Assembly (NCBI GenBank): GCA_022709385.1
Contig: JAKLIX010000001.1
Coordinates: 310,001-374,000, forward strand
Length of the DNA: 64,000 nucleotides
Reading direction: 5' to 3'
From: Bacteroidota bacterium
GTDB taxonomy: Bacteria > Bacteroidota > Bacteroidia > Bacteroidales > CAIXZF01
Shown: positions 1 through 8,396 of the stretch, in pieces
How the letters are laid out: each line of letters starts with the position of its first letter
Position numbering within the stretch: the stretch's first letter is position 1
Translations under genes and position numbers: made by a program
The notes under the pieces: generated by a model
What the model saw: only the letters and a program-made list of their open reading frames with translations
Databases searched by the model: none
What the model was told of the DNA's origin: nothing

Positions 1-243
1 TGCATGACGGTCGACGATGAGGTGTTTTCCATAGGTTCATCCAACGTGGATTACCGCAGCTTCAGGTATATGTATGAAATCGCTCTTTTCGGGGGTGATT
101 CCGAAATCATCGGGCAGATGAATGTTCACCTTGCAAAAACACTGGAAAACTGTGTGGCTTTCAGTTATGAGAAATGGCTGCACCGGCCCAGGATAGAGAA
201 ATTCTTTGCTTTCTTACTTGTCCCGTTCCGCCACCTCTTTTAG
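1..243 (+). CDS. cls: Cardiolipin synthase (phospholipase D family), C-terminal fragment
   Basis: Open at the left edge, so only the last 80 residues are present. The first codons read C-M-T-V-D-D and continue into a GSSNVDYRSF stretch. This is the end of the second HxKx4D catalytic motif followed by the conserved GSxNxDxRS element of bacterial cardiolipin synthases, so the His and Lys of that motif lie just outside the window. The family condenses two phosphatidylglycerol molecules into cardiolipin at the inner membrane. The 3' end overlaps the convergent EamA gene by 30 bp. The family call is firm; the phospholipid substrate is inferred from the family. Confidence 0.85.
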   Translation, partial: CMTVDDEVFSIGSSNVDYRSFRYMYEIALFGGDSEIIGQMNVHLAKTLENCVAFSYEKWLHRPRIEKFFAFLLVPFRHLF

Positions 244-1149
244 CCGGTACCTTGTTTTCCTGTTCACAAGCCAAACACCGCTGAAGATCAGCAGGGCTGC
301 CAGCAGTTTTACTGCCGTGAGTTTTTCTTTTTCGAGGATAATCCCATGGATGGTTGCGATCAGGGGTTGCAGGTAGATGTAGAAACCGACCACCGCCGCA
401 CTCAGGCGTTGCAGCGAAATGGTCACCAGCAGATAGGCCAGGTAGGTGGTACCGATCACCACATACAGAAAATCAAACCAGATGATGCCGGGGAAAGCCT
501 TCCAGTTGACCTGCATGGCTGCCGGGAAAGTTAATGGAAAGACCACCACCATGGCGAAAAGGAATGCCCATTTCATTACCGTTATTGGATGGTATTTCAG
601 CATCACAGGCTTGATCAGCACCAGGTACAGGCTGTAAAAGGTGATGTTGAGCAGGATGAAAACATTGCCCAGGAAAGTATCGGATGAGAAACTGAGCTGC
701 CTGCCGTTCAGTACGATGAGCAATGCCCCGGCCGCTCCCACTGCGATGCCTGTGAGTTTTGGGGTAGTTACTTTTTCGCGGAGGATCCAGGCGGCAAAGA
801 CCAGGACTACGATGGGACTGGTTGTGTGCAGGATGGCTGTTTCCACGGGATTGGAGAGTCGCAGGCCGAGGAAGAACAGGTAGGGATTGAGGACCACGCC
901 CAGCAAACTGCAGAGGGCTATCCTCCAGAGATCCGGAATCTCCACATTCTCTTTTTTCAAAAACAGGGCTGTCAGCCAGAAGAGGCCGGCACTCACCACG
1001 ATGCGGAAAAAAATGATTTGCGCCGGGTTGAGGTAATCCGGCATCAGGGCTTTGGCAATCCAGTAATTAAGGCCGAAAACAAGGCTTGAGGCCAGCAGGG
1101 CAAGATGAGCTTTTGAATTGGGGCCGGTGGGATGCAGGATGATTCTCAA
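214..1149 (-). CDS. EamA/DMT-family drug/metabolite transporter
   Basis: A 311-residue, strongly hydrophobic protein with about ten predicted membrane segments arranged as two EamA repeats (roughly residues 15-145 and 160-300). It begins LALLASSLVFGLNYWIAK, typical of the first EamA helix, and has the usual positive cytoplasmic end. Members export or import small metabolites across the inner membrane; the substrate cannot be read from sequence. It is monocistronic and convergent with the cardiolipin synthase gene. A -7-like element sits about 40 bp upstream (1188-1195). Confidence 0.85.
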   Translation of the reverse strand: MRIILHPTGPNSKAHLALLASSLVFGLNYWIAKALMPDYLNPAQIIFFRIVVSAGLFWLTALFLKKENVEIPDLWRIALCSLLGVVLNPYLFFLGLRLSNPVETAILHTTSPIVVLVFAAWILREKVTTPKLTGIAVGAAGALLIVLNGRQLSFSSDTFLGNVFILLNITFYSLYLVLIKPVMLKYHPITVMKWAFLFAMVVVFPLTFPAAMQVNWKAFPGIIWFDFLYVVIGTTYLAYLLVTISLQRLSAAVVGFYIYLQPLIATIHGIILEKEKLTAVKLLAALLIFSGVWLVNRKTRYRLKEVAERDK

Positions 1150-1187
1150 GGCAGCAGTGCTTAGTGGTGCTTATCTGTTCAGACCAG

Positions 1188-1195
1188 CAAAAGTA
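1188..1195 (-). promoter_or_regulatory. Possible -7 element of the EamA gene
   Basis: Read on the minus strand this is TACTTTTG, matching the Bacteroidota -7 consensus TAnnTTTG. It lies 38 bp from the EamA start. No clear TTG was found at the expected -33 spacing, so support is limited to the -7 box and its position. Confidence 0.35.
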
Positions 1196-1336
1196 AACGG
1201 AATTCCTTAAGTAAGTTTCTACTGAGGATACTGCTTCTGAATGAATTGCGTTTAAGGCACCTTGAGTCTGTAAAAGAATCGTGTGGTAGGTATCGAACCC
1301 GCTCTTGGAACGCCAAACCGAAATAAATATTTATTT

Positions 1337-1367
1337 TTTGGTGATCTGATAAAATGATGTACCTTTG
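1337..1367 (+). promoter_or_regulatory. Bacteroidota promoter P1 of the DEAD-box helicase gene
   Basis: TTTG at 1337-1340, a 19-bp spacer, then TACCTTTG at 1360-1367, an exact fit to TTTG-N19-TAnnTTTG. Transcription would start near 1374, giving a leader of about 130 nt before the helicase start at 1508. A long 5' leader is common for cold-regulated helicase and cold-shock genes. Confidence 0.75.
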
Positions 1368-1396
1368 CACCCTCTTTTAAAGAGATTGTATCTCTG

Positions 1397-1404
1397 TACC
1401 TTTG
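1397..1404 (+). promoter_or_regulatory. Second -7 element (P2) of the DEAD-box helicase gene
   Basis: A second TACCTTTGCA, identical to the P1 -7 box, 37 bp downstream. Its -33 region is poor (CTTT at the right spacing). The 6-bp inverted repeat AGAGAT/ATCTCT lies directly upstream at 1381-1395 and could be an operator or a leader hairpin. Confidence 0.4.
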
Positions 1405-1507
1405 CAGGCATTCTGCTGCAGAACGTTTCAAATTACATGTTTCTTTAAGATTGACCGGGCTCGTGCACAAAGCATCTGGAGCCTCATCATCATATATAAA
1501 TAAACAA

Positions 1508-2638
1508 ATGACATTTTCAAATCTCGGGCTCATTGCACCACTGACTGACGCATTGAGCAGACTGGGCTACAAAGCGCCCACAAAAATCCAGCAGGAAGCC
1601 ATCCCGGTCCTGTTGCAGGGAAAGGACATCTTCGGATGTGCCCGTACGGGAACAGGTAAGACCGCATCTTTTGCCCTTCCGGTCTTACAATTATTGGAAG
1701 AAAACAAGGGCTATGAAAGGAAACCCGTACTGAAAGCACTGGTACTGGCACCTACAAGGGAGCTTGCCCAGCAAATCAGCGCCAGCTTTAAAGACTATGG
1801 TGCGAATCTTTCCCTACAACACACGACAGTTTTTGGTGGTGTGTCGCAGCATGCCCAGGTACAGGCGATCCGCAGGGGCGTGGATATTCTTGTAGCCACT
1901 CCCGGACGGCTTCTAGACCTGGTCGGTCAGAAGGTCATCCGGCTCGACGACATTGCCTTTTTCATCCTGGATGAAGCCGACAGGATGCTGGATATGGGTT
2001 TTATCCATGATATCCGCAAGATTACCGGGCTTTTACCCGAAAACCGGCAATCAGCATTCTTTTCCGCCACCCTTACCCCCGAGGTGATGAAGCTGGCCGG
2101 CAGCATGCTGAACAATCCGGTAAGCATCAACGTGGTACCCCCGGCCAATCCTGCGGCTGCCGTGCAGCAATCGGTCTATTATGTGAAAAGGGAAAACAAA
2201 CGTTCCCTGCTCAAACATGTGCTGAATGATCCCGACATCGCGCATGCACTGGTGTTTACCAGGACAAAAAGGGGCGCCGATGTGGTGGTTCGTGAACTCA
2301 ACCGCAGCGGGATCAGGGCCAGTGCCATTCACGGCAATAAAAGCCAACCGGCAAGAGAAAAAGCCCTTGATGAATTTAAAAACAGAAAAATCCGGGTGCT
2401 GGTTGCCACCGATATTGCCTCACGCGGTATCGATGTGGACAGGATCAGCCACGTGATTAACTTCGAACTGCCGGAAGTGGCTGAAACCTATATTCACAGG
2501 ATCGGCAGAACGGCCAGGGCCGGAAATGCAGGTATTGCCCTTTCCTTCTGCTCGGCCGAGGAAAAACTGTACCTGCGCGATATCAGCAAATTAATCAGAA
2601 CCAACCTCGATGTGGTGAAGGTTCATCCGTTTATTTAA
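1508..2638 (+). CDS. DEAD-box ATP-dependent RNA helicase (RhlE-like)
   Basis: 376 residues; an ATP-dependent RNA unwinding enzyme of the SF2 superfamily acting in ribosome assembly or RNA turnover. Visible motifs: Q-motif region (GYKAPTKIQQEAIP), motif I ARTGTGKT (residues 45-52), PTRELAQQ, TPGRLLD, DEAD at 155-158, SAT, and in domain 2 ATDIASRGID and HRIGRTARAG. The ORF extends 19 codons further upstream, but the ATG at 1508 begins the normal family N-terminus (MTFSNLGL), so it was preferred. There is almost no C-terminal tail, as in short RhlE proteins. The cold-shock gene starts 10 bp after the stop, so both are probably expressed as a cold-responsive unit. Confidence 0.95.
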   Translation: MTFSNLGLIAPLTDALSRLGYKAPTKIQQEAIPVLLQGKDIFGCARTGTGKTASFALPVLQLLEENKGYERKPVLKALVLAPTRELAQQISASFKDYGANLSLQHTTVFGGVSQHAQVQAIRRGVDILVATPGRLLDLVGQKVIRLDDIAFFILDEADRMLDMGFIHDIRKITGLLPENRQSAFFSATLTPEVMKLAGSMLNNPVSINVVPPANPAAAVQQSVYYVKRENKRSLLKHVLNDPDIAHALVFTRTKRGADVVVRELNRSGIRASAIHGNKSQPAREKALDEFKNRKIRVLVATDIASRGIDVDRISHVINFELPEVAETYIHRIGRTARAGNAGIALSFCSAEEKLYLRDISKLIRTNLDVVKVHPFI

Positions 2639-2648
2639 AATCAGAAAC

Positions 2649-2840
2649 ATGAACAAAGGCATTGTAAAATTCTTCAACCACGACAAAGGATTTGGCTTTA
2701 TCAAGGTGGAAGGAAGCAGGGAAGAGATTTTCTTCCATGTTTCGAACATCGTGGAAGACATCTTTGAAAACGAAGCTGTCCTCTTTGATGTCCAGGAAGG
2801 CAAAAGAGGAAGGAATGCAGTGAACGTGAAGCCTGCTTGA
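2649..2840 (+). CDS. Cold-shock domain protein (CspA family)
   Basis: 63 residues forming a single cold-shock OB-fold. RNP1-like KGFGFIKV and RNP2-like IFFHVSN are both present. Such proteins bind single-stranded RNA or DNA and melt secondary structure. It is co-directional with, and only 10 bp downstream of, the DEAD-box helicase, an arrangement common in Bacteroidota. A weak GC hairpin follows at 2848-2868, without a T-run. Confidence 0.93.
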   Translation: MNKGIVKFFNHDKGFGFIKVEGSREEIFFHVSNIVEDIFENEAVLFDVQEGKRGRNAVNVKPA

Positions 2841-2906
2841 TATTCCAGGGGTTGGTTGACACAACCTCATGGATAATCACCGGTTTTGATTCATTCTTTC
2901 AATCTT

Positions 2907-4004
2907 TTAGGGGAAACGCAAACTCCTTCCCTGGGAATCTGCCATGAGCAGGGCATCCAGAACCCTTGCTGCCGTGATGCCTTCACCTTCGTGATGAATG
3001 GAAGAGGCTGATTCGGTTGCTTTCCGGGCGACCTTCATCAGGCCCTCCCTGTTAGTGGTGGATAGTCCGAGTTGGGAAAGTGTGACCGGCAGGCCTACAG
3101 CCTGGCAAAATCCATACACCTCATCCCTTTCATGCTGAGGAGATCCTGTCAGGTGCAGCCCGGTGAGCAGGCCGAAAGCCACCTTTTCTCCATGATAGCT
3201 TGTATGGGTTTCCGCTAACACGGTCAGTCCGTTGTGGATGGCATGGGCTGCAGCCAGGCCACCGCTTTCGAACCCGATACCGCTCAGCAGGATATTGGCC
3301 TCTGTAACCCGGTTCAGGGCCGTGCTGACGATGCCGGCCTCATTGTCCTTTTTGGCCTGTACACCATATTCAAGCAAGACTTCATAACAAAGTCCGGCAA
3401 GTTTGTATCCGGTCCAGGTACTGAGTCCGCCGCATTCATTTTTTGAAGACGTGTTTACACAGGAGCGTGCCTCAAACCAGGTAGCCAGGGCATCGCCCAT
3501 GCCTGCCACCAGGAAGCGTACCGGCGCCCTGGCGATAATATCCATGTCCACCAGTACTATTGAAGGGTTCAGCCGCTGATAATACACCTTGTCAAAGATC
3601 CCACCGGCCGTATATATTACGGCGCAGCCACTACATGGTGCATCGGTGGAAGCGATGGTCGGCACAATGATCACCGGTAAACCCGCCCTGTCGGCCGCGA
3701 TCTTGGCGGTATCGATCACTTTTCCGCCTCCCATGCCCACTACCACTGCCGCCTGCTCCCGGCCAATGATCCCCGCCACCCGCTGAAGCTCCTCTTCACA
3801 ACATTCTCCTCCGAAAGGCTCCAACAGGATGTCTGCCGATAAGGGAGCCCGGGTATAGGCGGCAGGTAGTTGCTTTGCTGCTGAAGGTGAAGCAAGCACA
3901 AGCGCCTTTTTGCCGAATTGCCTGATCATCGTTTCTAAACCAAGGATAGCCCCGCTGCCCTGGATGTATTTGCCCGGAAAACAAGCGATAAGGTTCATAT
4001 TCAA
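2907..4004 (-). CDS. gldA: Glycerol dehydrogenase, Zn-dependent
   Basis: 365 residues, the family's full length. GldA oxidises glycerol to dihydroxyacetone with NAD+ in the cytoplasm. The NAD site GMGGGKVIDTAK is seen, and the three zinc ligands are in place: Asp171 (GMGDALATWFEA), His254 (AHAIHNG) and His271 (SYHGEK). These match the known D/H/H triad of bacterial GldA. It stands alone, convergent with the cold-shock gene. Related polyol or glycerol-1-phosphate dehydrogenases share the fold, but the GDALATWFEA and SYHGEK signatures favour GldA. Confidence 0.9.
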   Translation of the reverse strand: MNMNLIACFPGKYIQGSGAILGLETMIRQFGKKALVLASPSAAKQLPAAYTRAPLSADILLEPFGGECCEEELQRVAGIIGREQAAVVVGMGGGKVIDTAKIAADRAGLPVIIVPTIASTDAPCSGCAVIYTAGGIFDKVYYQRLNPSIVLVDMDIIARAPVRFLVAGMGDALATWFEARSCVNTSSKNECGGLSTWTGYKLAGLCYEVLLEYGVQAKKDNEAGIVSTALNRVTEANILLSGIGFESGGLAAAHAIHNGLTVLAETHTSYHGEKVAFGLLTGLHLTGSPQHERDEVYGFCQAVGLPVTLSQLGLSTTNREGLMKVARKATESASSIHHEGEGITAARVLDALLMADSQGRSLRFP

Positions 4005-4251
4005 TTTGTTATTACGATTTCAATAAAGGATGCCTAAAATGTCAGTTTTTGTATGGCAATGATCTGTGCGATGCCTCGATCAGCTTCATTTCTCTTGTCA
4101 AAAATAAGGAAAACCGGGAAACCTATATATTAACCAGGGCAATATATTTTTAAGCATATTCCTGATGAATTAAGACAGCTACCAACATAAGGGGAGGGGC
4201 ATACGTGTCCACCATAGATCAAAGGATCATTCTTTTTGACCTAAGTTTTGC

Positions 4252-5784
4252 TTATTGGTTCCCTGGGATTTTACCGTGTAATTTTTTTGCAGCAAGGTGC
4301 TCCGGGAGATTCCATTCAGTCCAGCCGGAAGCCTCATGGCGTTTCAGAAAGGCTTGTTTCCTTTCTTGTATGCGATGGTAGTATGATTCAGCCGTCATAA
4401 GCCCGGCTTCCTCGCCGAACTTATCCCTGCGTTTCTGCTCCAGCAGCTTCAGTTCATCCAGGGGGTGATCGAGCCAGGGAAGGGTTTTATCCGACAAGCC
4501 TGCAAGGAAATCGAAATGAAGGAATGCACGGTTGGCATGCCGGAAGTTATAACTGGCAATCAAACGGTCCCACTGCACCGCCGAGGTCAGTACCAGGATG
4601 ATCAGCAGTGCGAGTGTATTGGTGCGCAGGAGGTAGAACACAGTCCGGGCATGCCTGATCTTGAGGTAAATAGTGTACAGACCATAGATACACAGGATCA
4701 GGAAGAAAACCACCGCGATCCGCTTATAGGCAAGGGAAAAGTAATAGACATACCAGTAATTCCTGATTCCCACGGAAACGGCCAGGATGGCATTCTGGAC
4801 CAGCCAGAGGGTACTGAGGATTTTGAGGGTTTTATTGCGGGAATAGAAATGCAGCTTATCCCTGAAATAGTAAAGCAGGATGGCAATAGCGCTCAGGATG
4901 GACAGGATCAGCAGCCAGGTGCCTTCGTGCACGAACTGTTTCAGGTACTGTCCGTTCCAGGAGAAGTTGAACCAAACCCAGTTGATGTCTATCATGTTCA
5001 CTATAAGTAAGATACAATTCAATGACGCCAGCAGGAAGACGGCAGCCCTGTATTCCTTAAGCAGCGCCGTTATTGGCCGCTTTCCGGGAAGTCTTTTCCT
5101 GGACCTGATCAGGATATCGTCCGAAAGCGTATCTTTCTGCACGATGGCCTGCCTTGCAACAGCAAAAAAAAGGCTGTTGCTGATGAGCAGACTGAACACA
5201 AAGGTGACGGCCAGATCCATGTTGATATACCTGAACCACCAGCCAAGCCAGTCGTTCAGTATATCCTCCATGTTCACCAGGTAGTGATCGAAAACGGGAT
5301 TGGACAAGCGGTAAAGGATAACGAAGAAGGCAATGACTGCCAGGGGGATCAGCAGCATGCCAAGGGTTTGGATTGGGCGCCTGACGGCTTTGAGAAAGCG
5401 GACTTTATCCGTGCTCTGCCTGAGCCAGTTTCCCTGGCTCAGGTAGAGGTTGTGCATAGACAGCTGCAGGGCGGTGAGGGGGGATTTGGCTGCGGGCAAC
5501 AGCTGATAACCGGCAAAAACCATGACCATGATGGCATGGACCAGATAGGAATAAACCGAATGCAGCAGGAGCGTGTAGCTGGCCGTGAGGAAGAGCAGAC
5601 AAAGGCTGATGATGCTGAAAGGTCCCTTGAGTCTGAGTTGTCCGGTAAAGAATGCTGCCAGGATGAGGATCGTTTCAGCCAGGAGCAGGTTCAGGCCGGG
5701 TGCCTGCCTGTAAAACAAAGCGGTGATCATGAAGGCCGACAGCAATGAGGCCGCCAGGCTGATGCGGTAGTTGTTCATTATCAT
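4252..5784 (-). CDS. DUF4173/DUF4153-type polytopic membrane protein
   Basis: 510 residues with roughly ten to twelve hydrophobic segments, a basic loop around residue 235 (RSRKRLPGKRP), a conserved helix region YKRIAVVFFLILCIYGLYT and a charged soluble C-terminal tail from about residue 425. The pattern fits the DUF4153/DUF4173 membrane family, whose function is unknown. The start could be Met1 or Met3. It is monocistronic, and the upstream gap is described separately. Confidence 0.7.
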   Translation of the reverse strand: MIMNNYRISLAASLLSAFMITALFYRQAPGLNLLLAETILILAAFFTGQLRLKGPFSIISLCLLFLTASYTLLLHSVYSYLVHAIMVMVFAGYQLLPAAKSPLTALQLSMHNLYLSQGNWLRQSTDKVRFLKAVRRPIQTLGMLLIPLAVIAFFVILYRLSNPVFDHYLVNMEDILNDWLGWWFRYINMDLAVTFVFSLLISNSLFFAVARQAIVQKDTLSDDILIRSRKRLPGKRPITALLKEYRAAVFLLASLNCILLIVNMIDINWVWFNFSWNGQYLKQFVHEGTWLLILSILSAIAILLYYFRDKLHFYSRNKTLKILSTLWLVQNAILAVSVGIRNYWYVYYFSLAYKRIAVVFFLILCIYGLYTIYLKIRHARTVFYLLRTNTLALLIILVLTSAVQWDRLIASYNFRHANRAFLHFDFLAGLSDKTLPWLDHPLDELKLLEQKRRDKFGEEAGLMTAESYYHRIQERKQAFLKRHEASGWTEWNLPEHLAAKKLHGKIPGNQ

Positions 5785-6113
5785 TTAAAAATCAAAAGGA
5801 GTAAGGATTCCCGGATCCGGTTATTGGTGGTATAAACGAATCAGTGTTTTCCGGATTGTGTGATCCTGCCAATTTGGACTGGATAAACCGGAGAAGGAGG
5901 TGTCATGAAAAGTACAGGCAGCCGCCTGATTTCATGGTCAAATGGTTTTCGAATGAAAAACATACAGGCAGGCCGGCAGCGTTCTTGCAGCGGGCAGGGA
6001 AGTATACCGACACGGAATGAGTTTGCGAGAAAATTTCGATCCAGGGGTGTACGGCATTACTCATACTAAACAGCTTTGCATTCGCAAACCTGTCAAGTAT
6101 GAGTATATCAATC
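5785..6113. other. Intergenic region between the DUF4173 gene and the AOR gene
   Basis: 329 bp without a convincing gene. It contains a possible 54-codon plus-strand ORF (5905-6069) preceded by AAGGAGGTG, which is not supported by any recognisable domain, and a nested inverted repeat at 6058-6105 just beyond the AOR stop codon. No clear TAnnTTTG promoter for the DUF4173 gene was found. Confidence 0.5.
6058..6105 (-). terminator. Nested hairpin downstream of the AOR gene
   Basis: Outer arms TACTCATACT (6058-6067) and AGTATGAGTA (6096-6105) are perfect complements. Between them lies a second hairpin, TTTGC-ATTC-GCAAA (6075-6088). It begins nine bases past the AOR stop. There is no T-run, so termination or mRNA 3'-end protection is inferred from position. 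Confidence 0.45.
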
Positions 6114-8270
6114 CTACTGAAGAGGTTGAACCACTTCGATCAATTCGGGCAGGTCCATGCCGATATTGCGGAGATGGTCAACAGTGGGTACGCCGTTTGG
6201 GGTCCATCCCCTTCTTTTGTAGACGGCATCGAGCAGTTTTTCGTAGCGGTCTTCCCGGTATGCCCTGGTAGCTGCCATTTTTTCTGAGAGGCTCATGTTT
6301 TCAGGGTTCAGGCCGAGGATTTCCTTTAACTGTTTGTCGTAACGATCCTGGCGGGAGAGGTATTCTTCTTCGGTAACCGGACCTGCCGCGCGGTATGGCT
6401 GAGCATCGTGTTTACGCAGGCCGTATCCTCGGCGGATGTTAAAGATACGCTGGTAGTTGTAAACCCTTTCGCTCTGGCGGACGATCTCGTGTTTGTCGAC
6501 TTGCAGTCCGGTAACGGAATTAAAAATGGTGACATAATTATCGACATGTTCCGGCACTTTTGCAGGTTCTGCTGTTTCCTTGTTGTTTTCCGGTTCCACA
6601 TCGTTCCAGGGAAGTTTGCACAGGCCGTTCAGTCCGAACCAGGTACGGAACATCGGAAAATAATGAAGGGCTTCCGCCTTGTCCTCGAAGGTGGGGATCT
6701 GGTTGTTCACCATGTCCATGAAGATCAGCCAGGCCTCATCATGTTGCGGCCCTTTGTTGGTCATGGCATAGCCACCCTGCTGGGCGAGGGATTCCTTGGA
6801 AACATACTGGGAATATTCCAGCCCTTTGTTTTCCATACCGATATCCTGGAGATAGCCGGGGTCGCCCCATCCTTTTTCGGCGAAAAGCGCCTTCATTTTC
6901 CGTACACCCTGGCCGGCAATCAGGCCGAAGCCCTCACCGCGGGCAAGCTGGTGCAGCAATTCCATGGAGGCGTCCATATTACCGAAAAAGAGTTCCAGTC
7001 CGCCCGTTCTTTCTTTATTGAGCACCCCGCTTTCATAGCATTCCATGATGAACCCCAGGATGGTCCCCCAGGTGATGGTACAGATCCCGTAAGTGTCGCA
7101 ATAGAAATTCGCTTCGATGGTAAAATAAGGATCAAAGATACCGGCGATCGATCCGAGTGAAGAAGTGGATTCATATTCGGGACCATCGACGATCACTTTC
7201 TGTCCCTTGTAAGGGCCTGTCCTTAGTTCGAAATTGTCGACACCTTTGGCACAGGCCATATTGCAGCCGATCCAGCAGCCGTCGGTGCTCATGCCCTGGG
7301 TGAAAAAGGATTTCCACACATTGCCGTGAATCTTGTCGGCGTCGGGATGATTACCAAACCTGAAGTTGTTGACCGGCAAAAGGTCATAGTCGTTCATGAT
7401 GTTGGTAAGGTGGGCGGTACCCTTAGCTCTCATTTCACACTGAGAATCATCCAGTTCTCTCATTTCCCGGTTAAACCGCCTGCCTCTTTCCATGATAGCT
7501 TCCAGGTCAACCACATTGTTGCGGTTGCCCTGCACTCCTTTGGAATGAGCCACCAGGGCCAGGATCTTCTTATCTCTGAGCACCGTCCCGATACCGCCGC
7601 GGCCGGCCTGTTTCAGCCTGACCAGCTTGCGTTTGTTATCGAAAAAGCTGAAATTCAGCATTCCGATCAGCGAGTGTTCGGCTGCTGTTCCGGCCGACAC
7701 CACAGACACATTCATCCGGTCTTTCTCTCCCAGGGCGAGTTCCTCGGTCAGGTATTCGGCCAGCAGGTGACTGTCGCGCTCAGCATCCCCGGCATCATAA
7801 ATCTCGATCATTTCCCTGGTTTCATCAATCAGGACGATGATATCTTCACCGGCCTTTCCCTGTACCTCCAGGGAGTCAAATCCGGCAAACTTCATGAACG
7901 GGCCGAAGAATCCGCCCACATTGCTGTCGATCACAATGTCGGTCTGAGGCGAAATGGTTACTACCAGCGATTTCCCTGTTCCCGAGTATTGGGTGATTCC
8001 ACAGATGGGACCGGTATTGATTACGATCTCATTTTCAGGGTCATTCCACTTGGTTTCCGGTCGGGTGGCATCCCAGAGCAGTTTCAGGCCAAAGCCTTTT
8101 CCGCCGATAAATTTGTCTTTCATCTCCTGAGTGACCTGTTTTTCGAGGATTTCTCCGCTGCCCACATTGATATACAGGGTCCTGTTGTTGTAGCCTTTTT
8201 CAATGGGGGCCCAGGTATATTTGTATTGCTTCAGGAGTTTGTGGTGTTGTTTGAAAGTTTCTAGGCTCAT
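6114..8270 (-). CDS. Aldehyde:ferredoxin oxidoreductase family protein (tungstopterin enzyme)
   Basis: 718 residues. The N-terminal AOR domain carries the cofactor-binding signatures FIGGKGFG and NVGGFFGPFMKFAG. The cubane ligands are visible as Cys332, Cys336 and Cys340 (CWIGCNMAC, spacing CX3CX3C) with a fourth at Cys551 (LCKLPW). The family oxidises aldehydes to acids, or runs in reverse, coupled to ferredoxin, using a tungsten (or Mo) bis-pterin cofactor in the cytoplasm. It is about 100 residues longer than archaeal AOR (about 600) and nearer in length to YdhV-type members. The ORF opens 17 codons earlier, but the -7 box at 8319-8326 would start transcription near 8312, which excludes that Met and supports the ATG at 8270. 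The substrate is unknown. Confidence 0.9.
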   Translation of the reverse strand: MSLETFKQHHKLLKQYKYTWAPIEKGYNNRTLYINVGSGEILEKQVTQEMKDKFIGGKGFGLKLLWDATRPETKWNDPENEIVINTGPICGITQYSGTGKSLVVTISPQTDIVIDSNVGGFFGPFMKFAGFDSLEVQGKAGEDIIVLIDETREMIEIYDAGDAERDSHLLAEYLTEELALGEKDRMNVSVVSAGTAAEHSLIGMLNFSFFDNKRKLVRLKQAGRGGIGTVLRDKKILALVAHSKGVQGNRNNVVDLEAIMERGRRFNREMRELDDSQCEMRAKGTAHLTNIMNDYDLLPVNNFRFGNHPDADKIHGNVWKSFFTQGMSTDGCWIGCNMACAKGVDNFELRTGPYKGQKVIVDGPEYESTSSLGSIAGIFDPYFTIEANFYCDTYGICTITWGTILGFIMECYESGVLNKERTGGLELFFGNMDASMELLHQLARGEGFGLIAGQGVRKMKALFAEKGWGDPGYLQDIGMENKGLEYSQYVSKESLAQQGGYAMTNKGPQHDEAWLIFMDMVNNQIPTFEDKAEALHYFPMFRTWFGLNGLCKLPWNDVEPENNKETAEPAKVPEHVDNYVTIFNSVTGLQVDKHEIVRQSERVYNYQRIFNIRRGYGLRKHDAQPYRAAGPVTEEEYLSRQDRYDKQLKEILGLNPENMSLSEKMAATRAYREDRYEKLLDAVYKRRGWTPNGVPTVDHLRNIGMDLPELIEVVQPLQ

Positions 8271-8318
8271 GGTTTGGATGGGTGAAATTACGGGGTTAAA
8301 AACGGGATTATCATGGTG

Positions 8319-8326
8319 CAAAGGTA
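8319..8326 (-). promoter_or_regulatory. -7 element of the AOR gene
   Basis: On the minus strand TACCTTTGCACC, an exact TAnnTTTG box, 49 bp from the AOR start codon. The nearest -33 TTG is 22 bp away (8349-8351), slightly long. The position supports a separate promoter for AOR downstream of the carbonic anhydrase gene. Confidence 0.5.
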
Positions 8327-8396
8327 AGGAATGTTGTGAAATGAATCACAATGGTCCCTTTAGACATGAACTACGTATTCCGGGTCAGCATCTGCC

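Larger units (their letters stand above)
1150..1507. other. Divergent intergenic region between EamA and the DEAD-box helicase
   Basis: This 358-bp gap has no credible gene. It holds the minus-strand -7 box of the EamA gene, two tandem plus-strand promoter-like elements for the helicase, and a 15-bp palindrome AGAGAT-TGT-ATCTCT at 1381-1395 between them. On the minus strand, around 1280-1320, there is a stretch resembling the variable arm and T-arm of a tRNA without the rest of the gene. Confidence 0.6.

Noticed and set aside
1252..1533. 93-codon minus-strand ORF upstream of the helicase
   Set aside because: It covers the promoter region and helicase start, and has no recognisable domain.
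4005..4251. Regulatory RNA or promoter before glycerol dehydrogenase
   Set aside because: Only an isolated CAAAAATA (-7-like on the minus strand) was found, without a -33 partner or structure.
4465..5748. Long plus-strand ORFs opposite the DUF4173 gene
   Set aside because: They are antisense shadows of a clear membrane-protein gene, with Gln/Asp-rich compositions typical of reversed hydrophobic codons.
7326..8264. 312-codon plus-strand ORF opposite the AOR gene
   Set aside because: The minus strand encodes a well-conserved AOR protein; the antisense frame has no motif.
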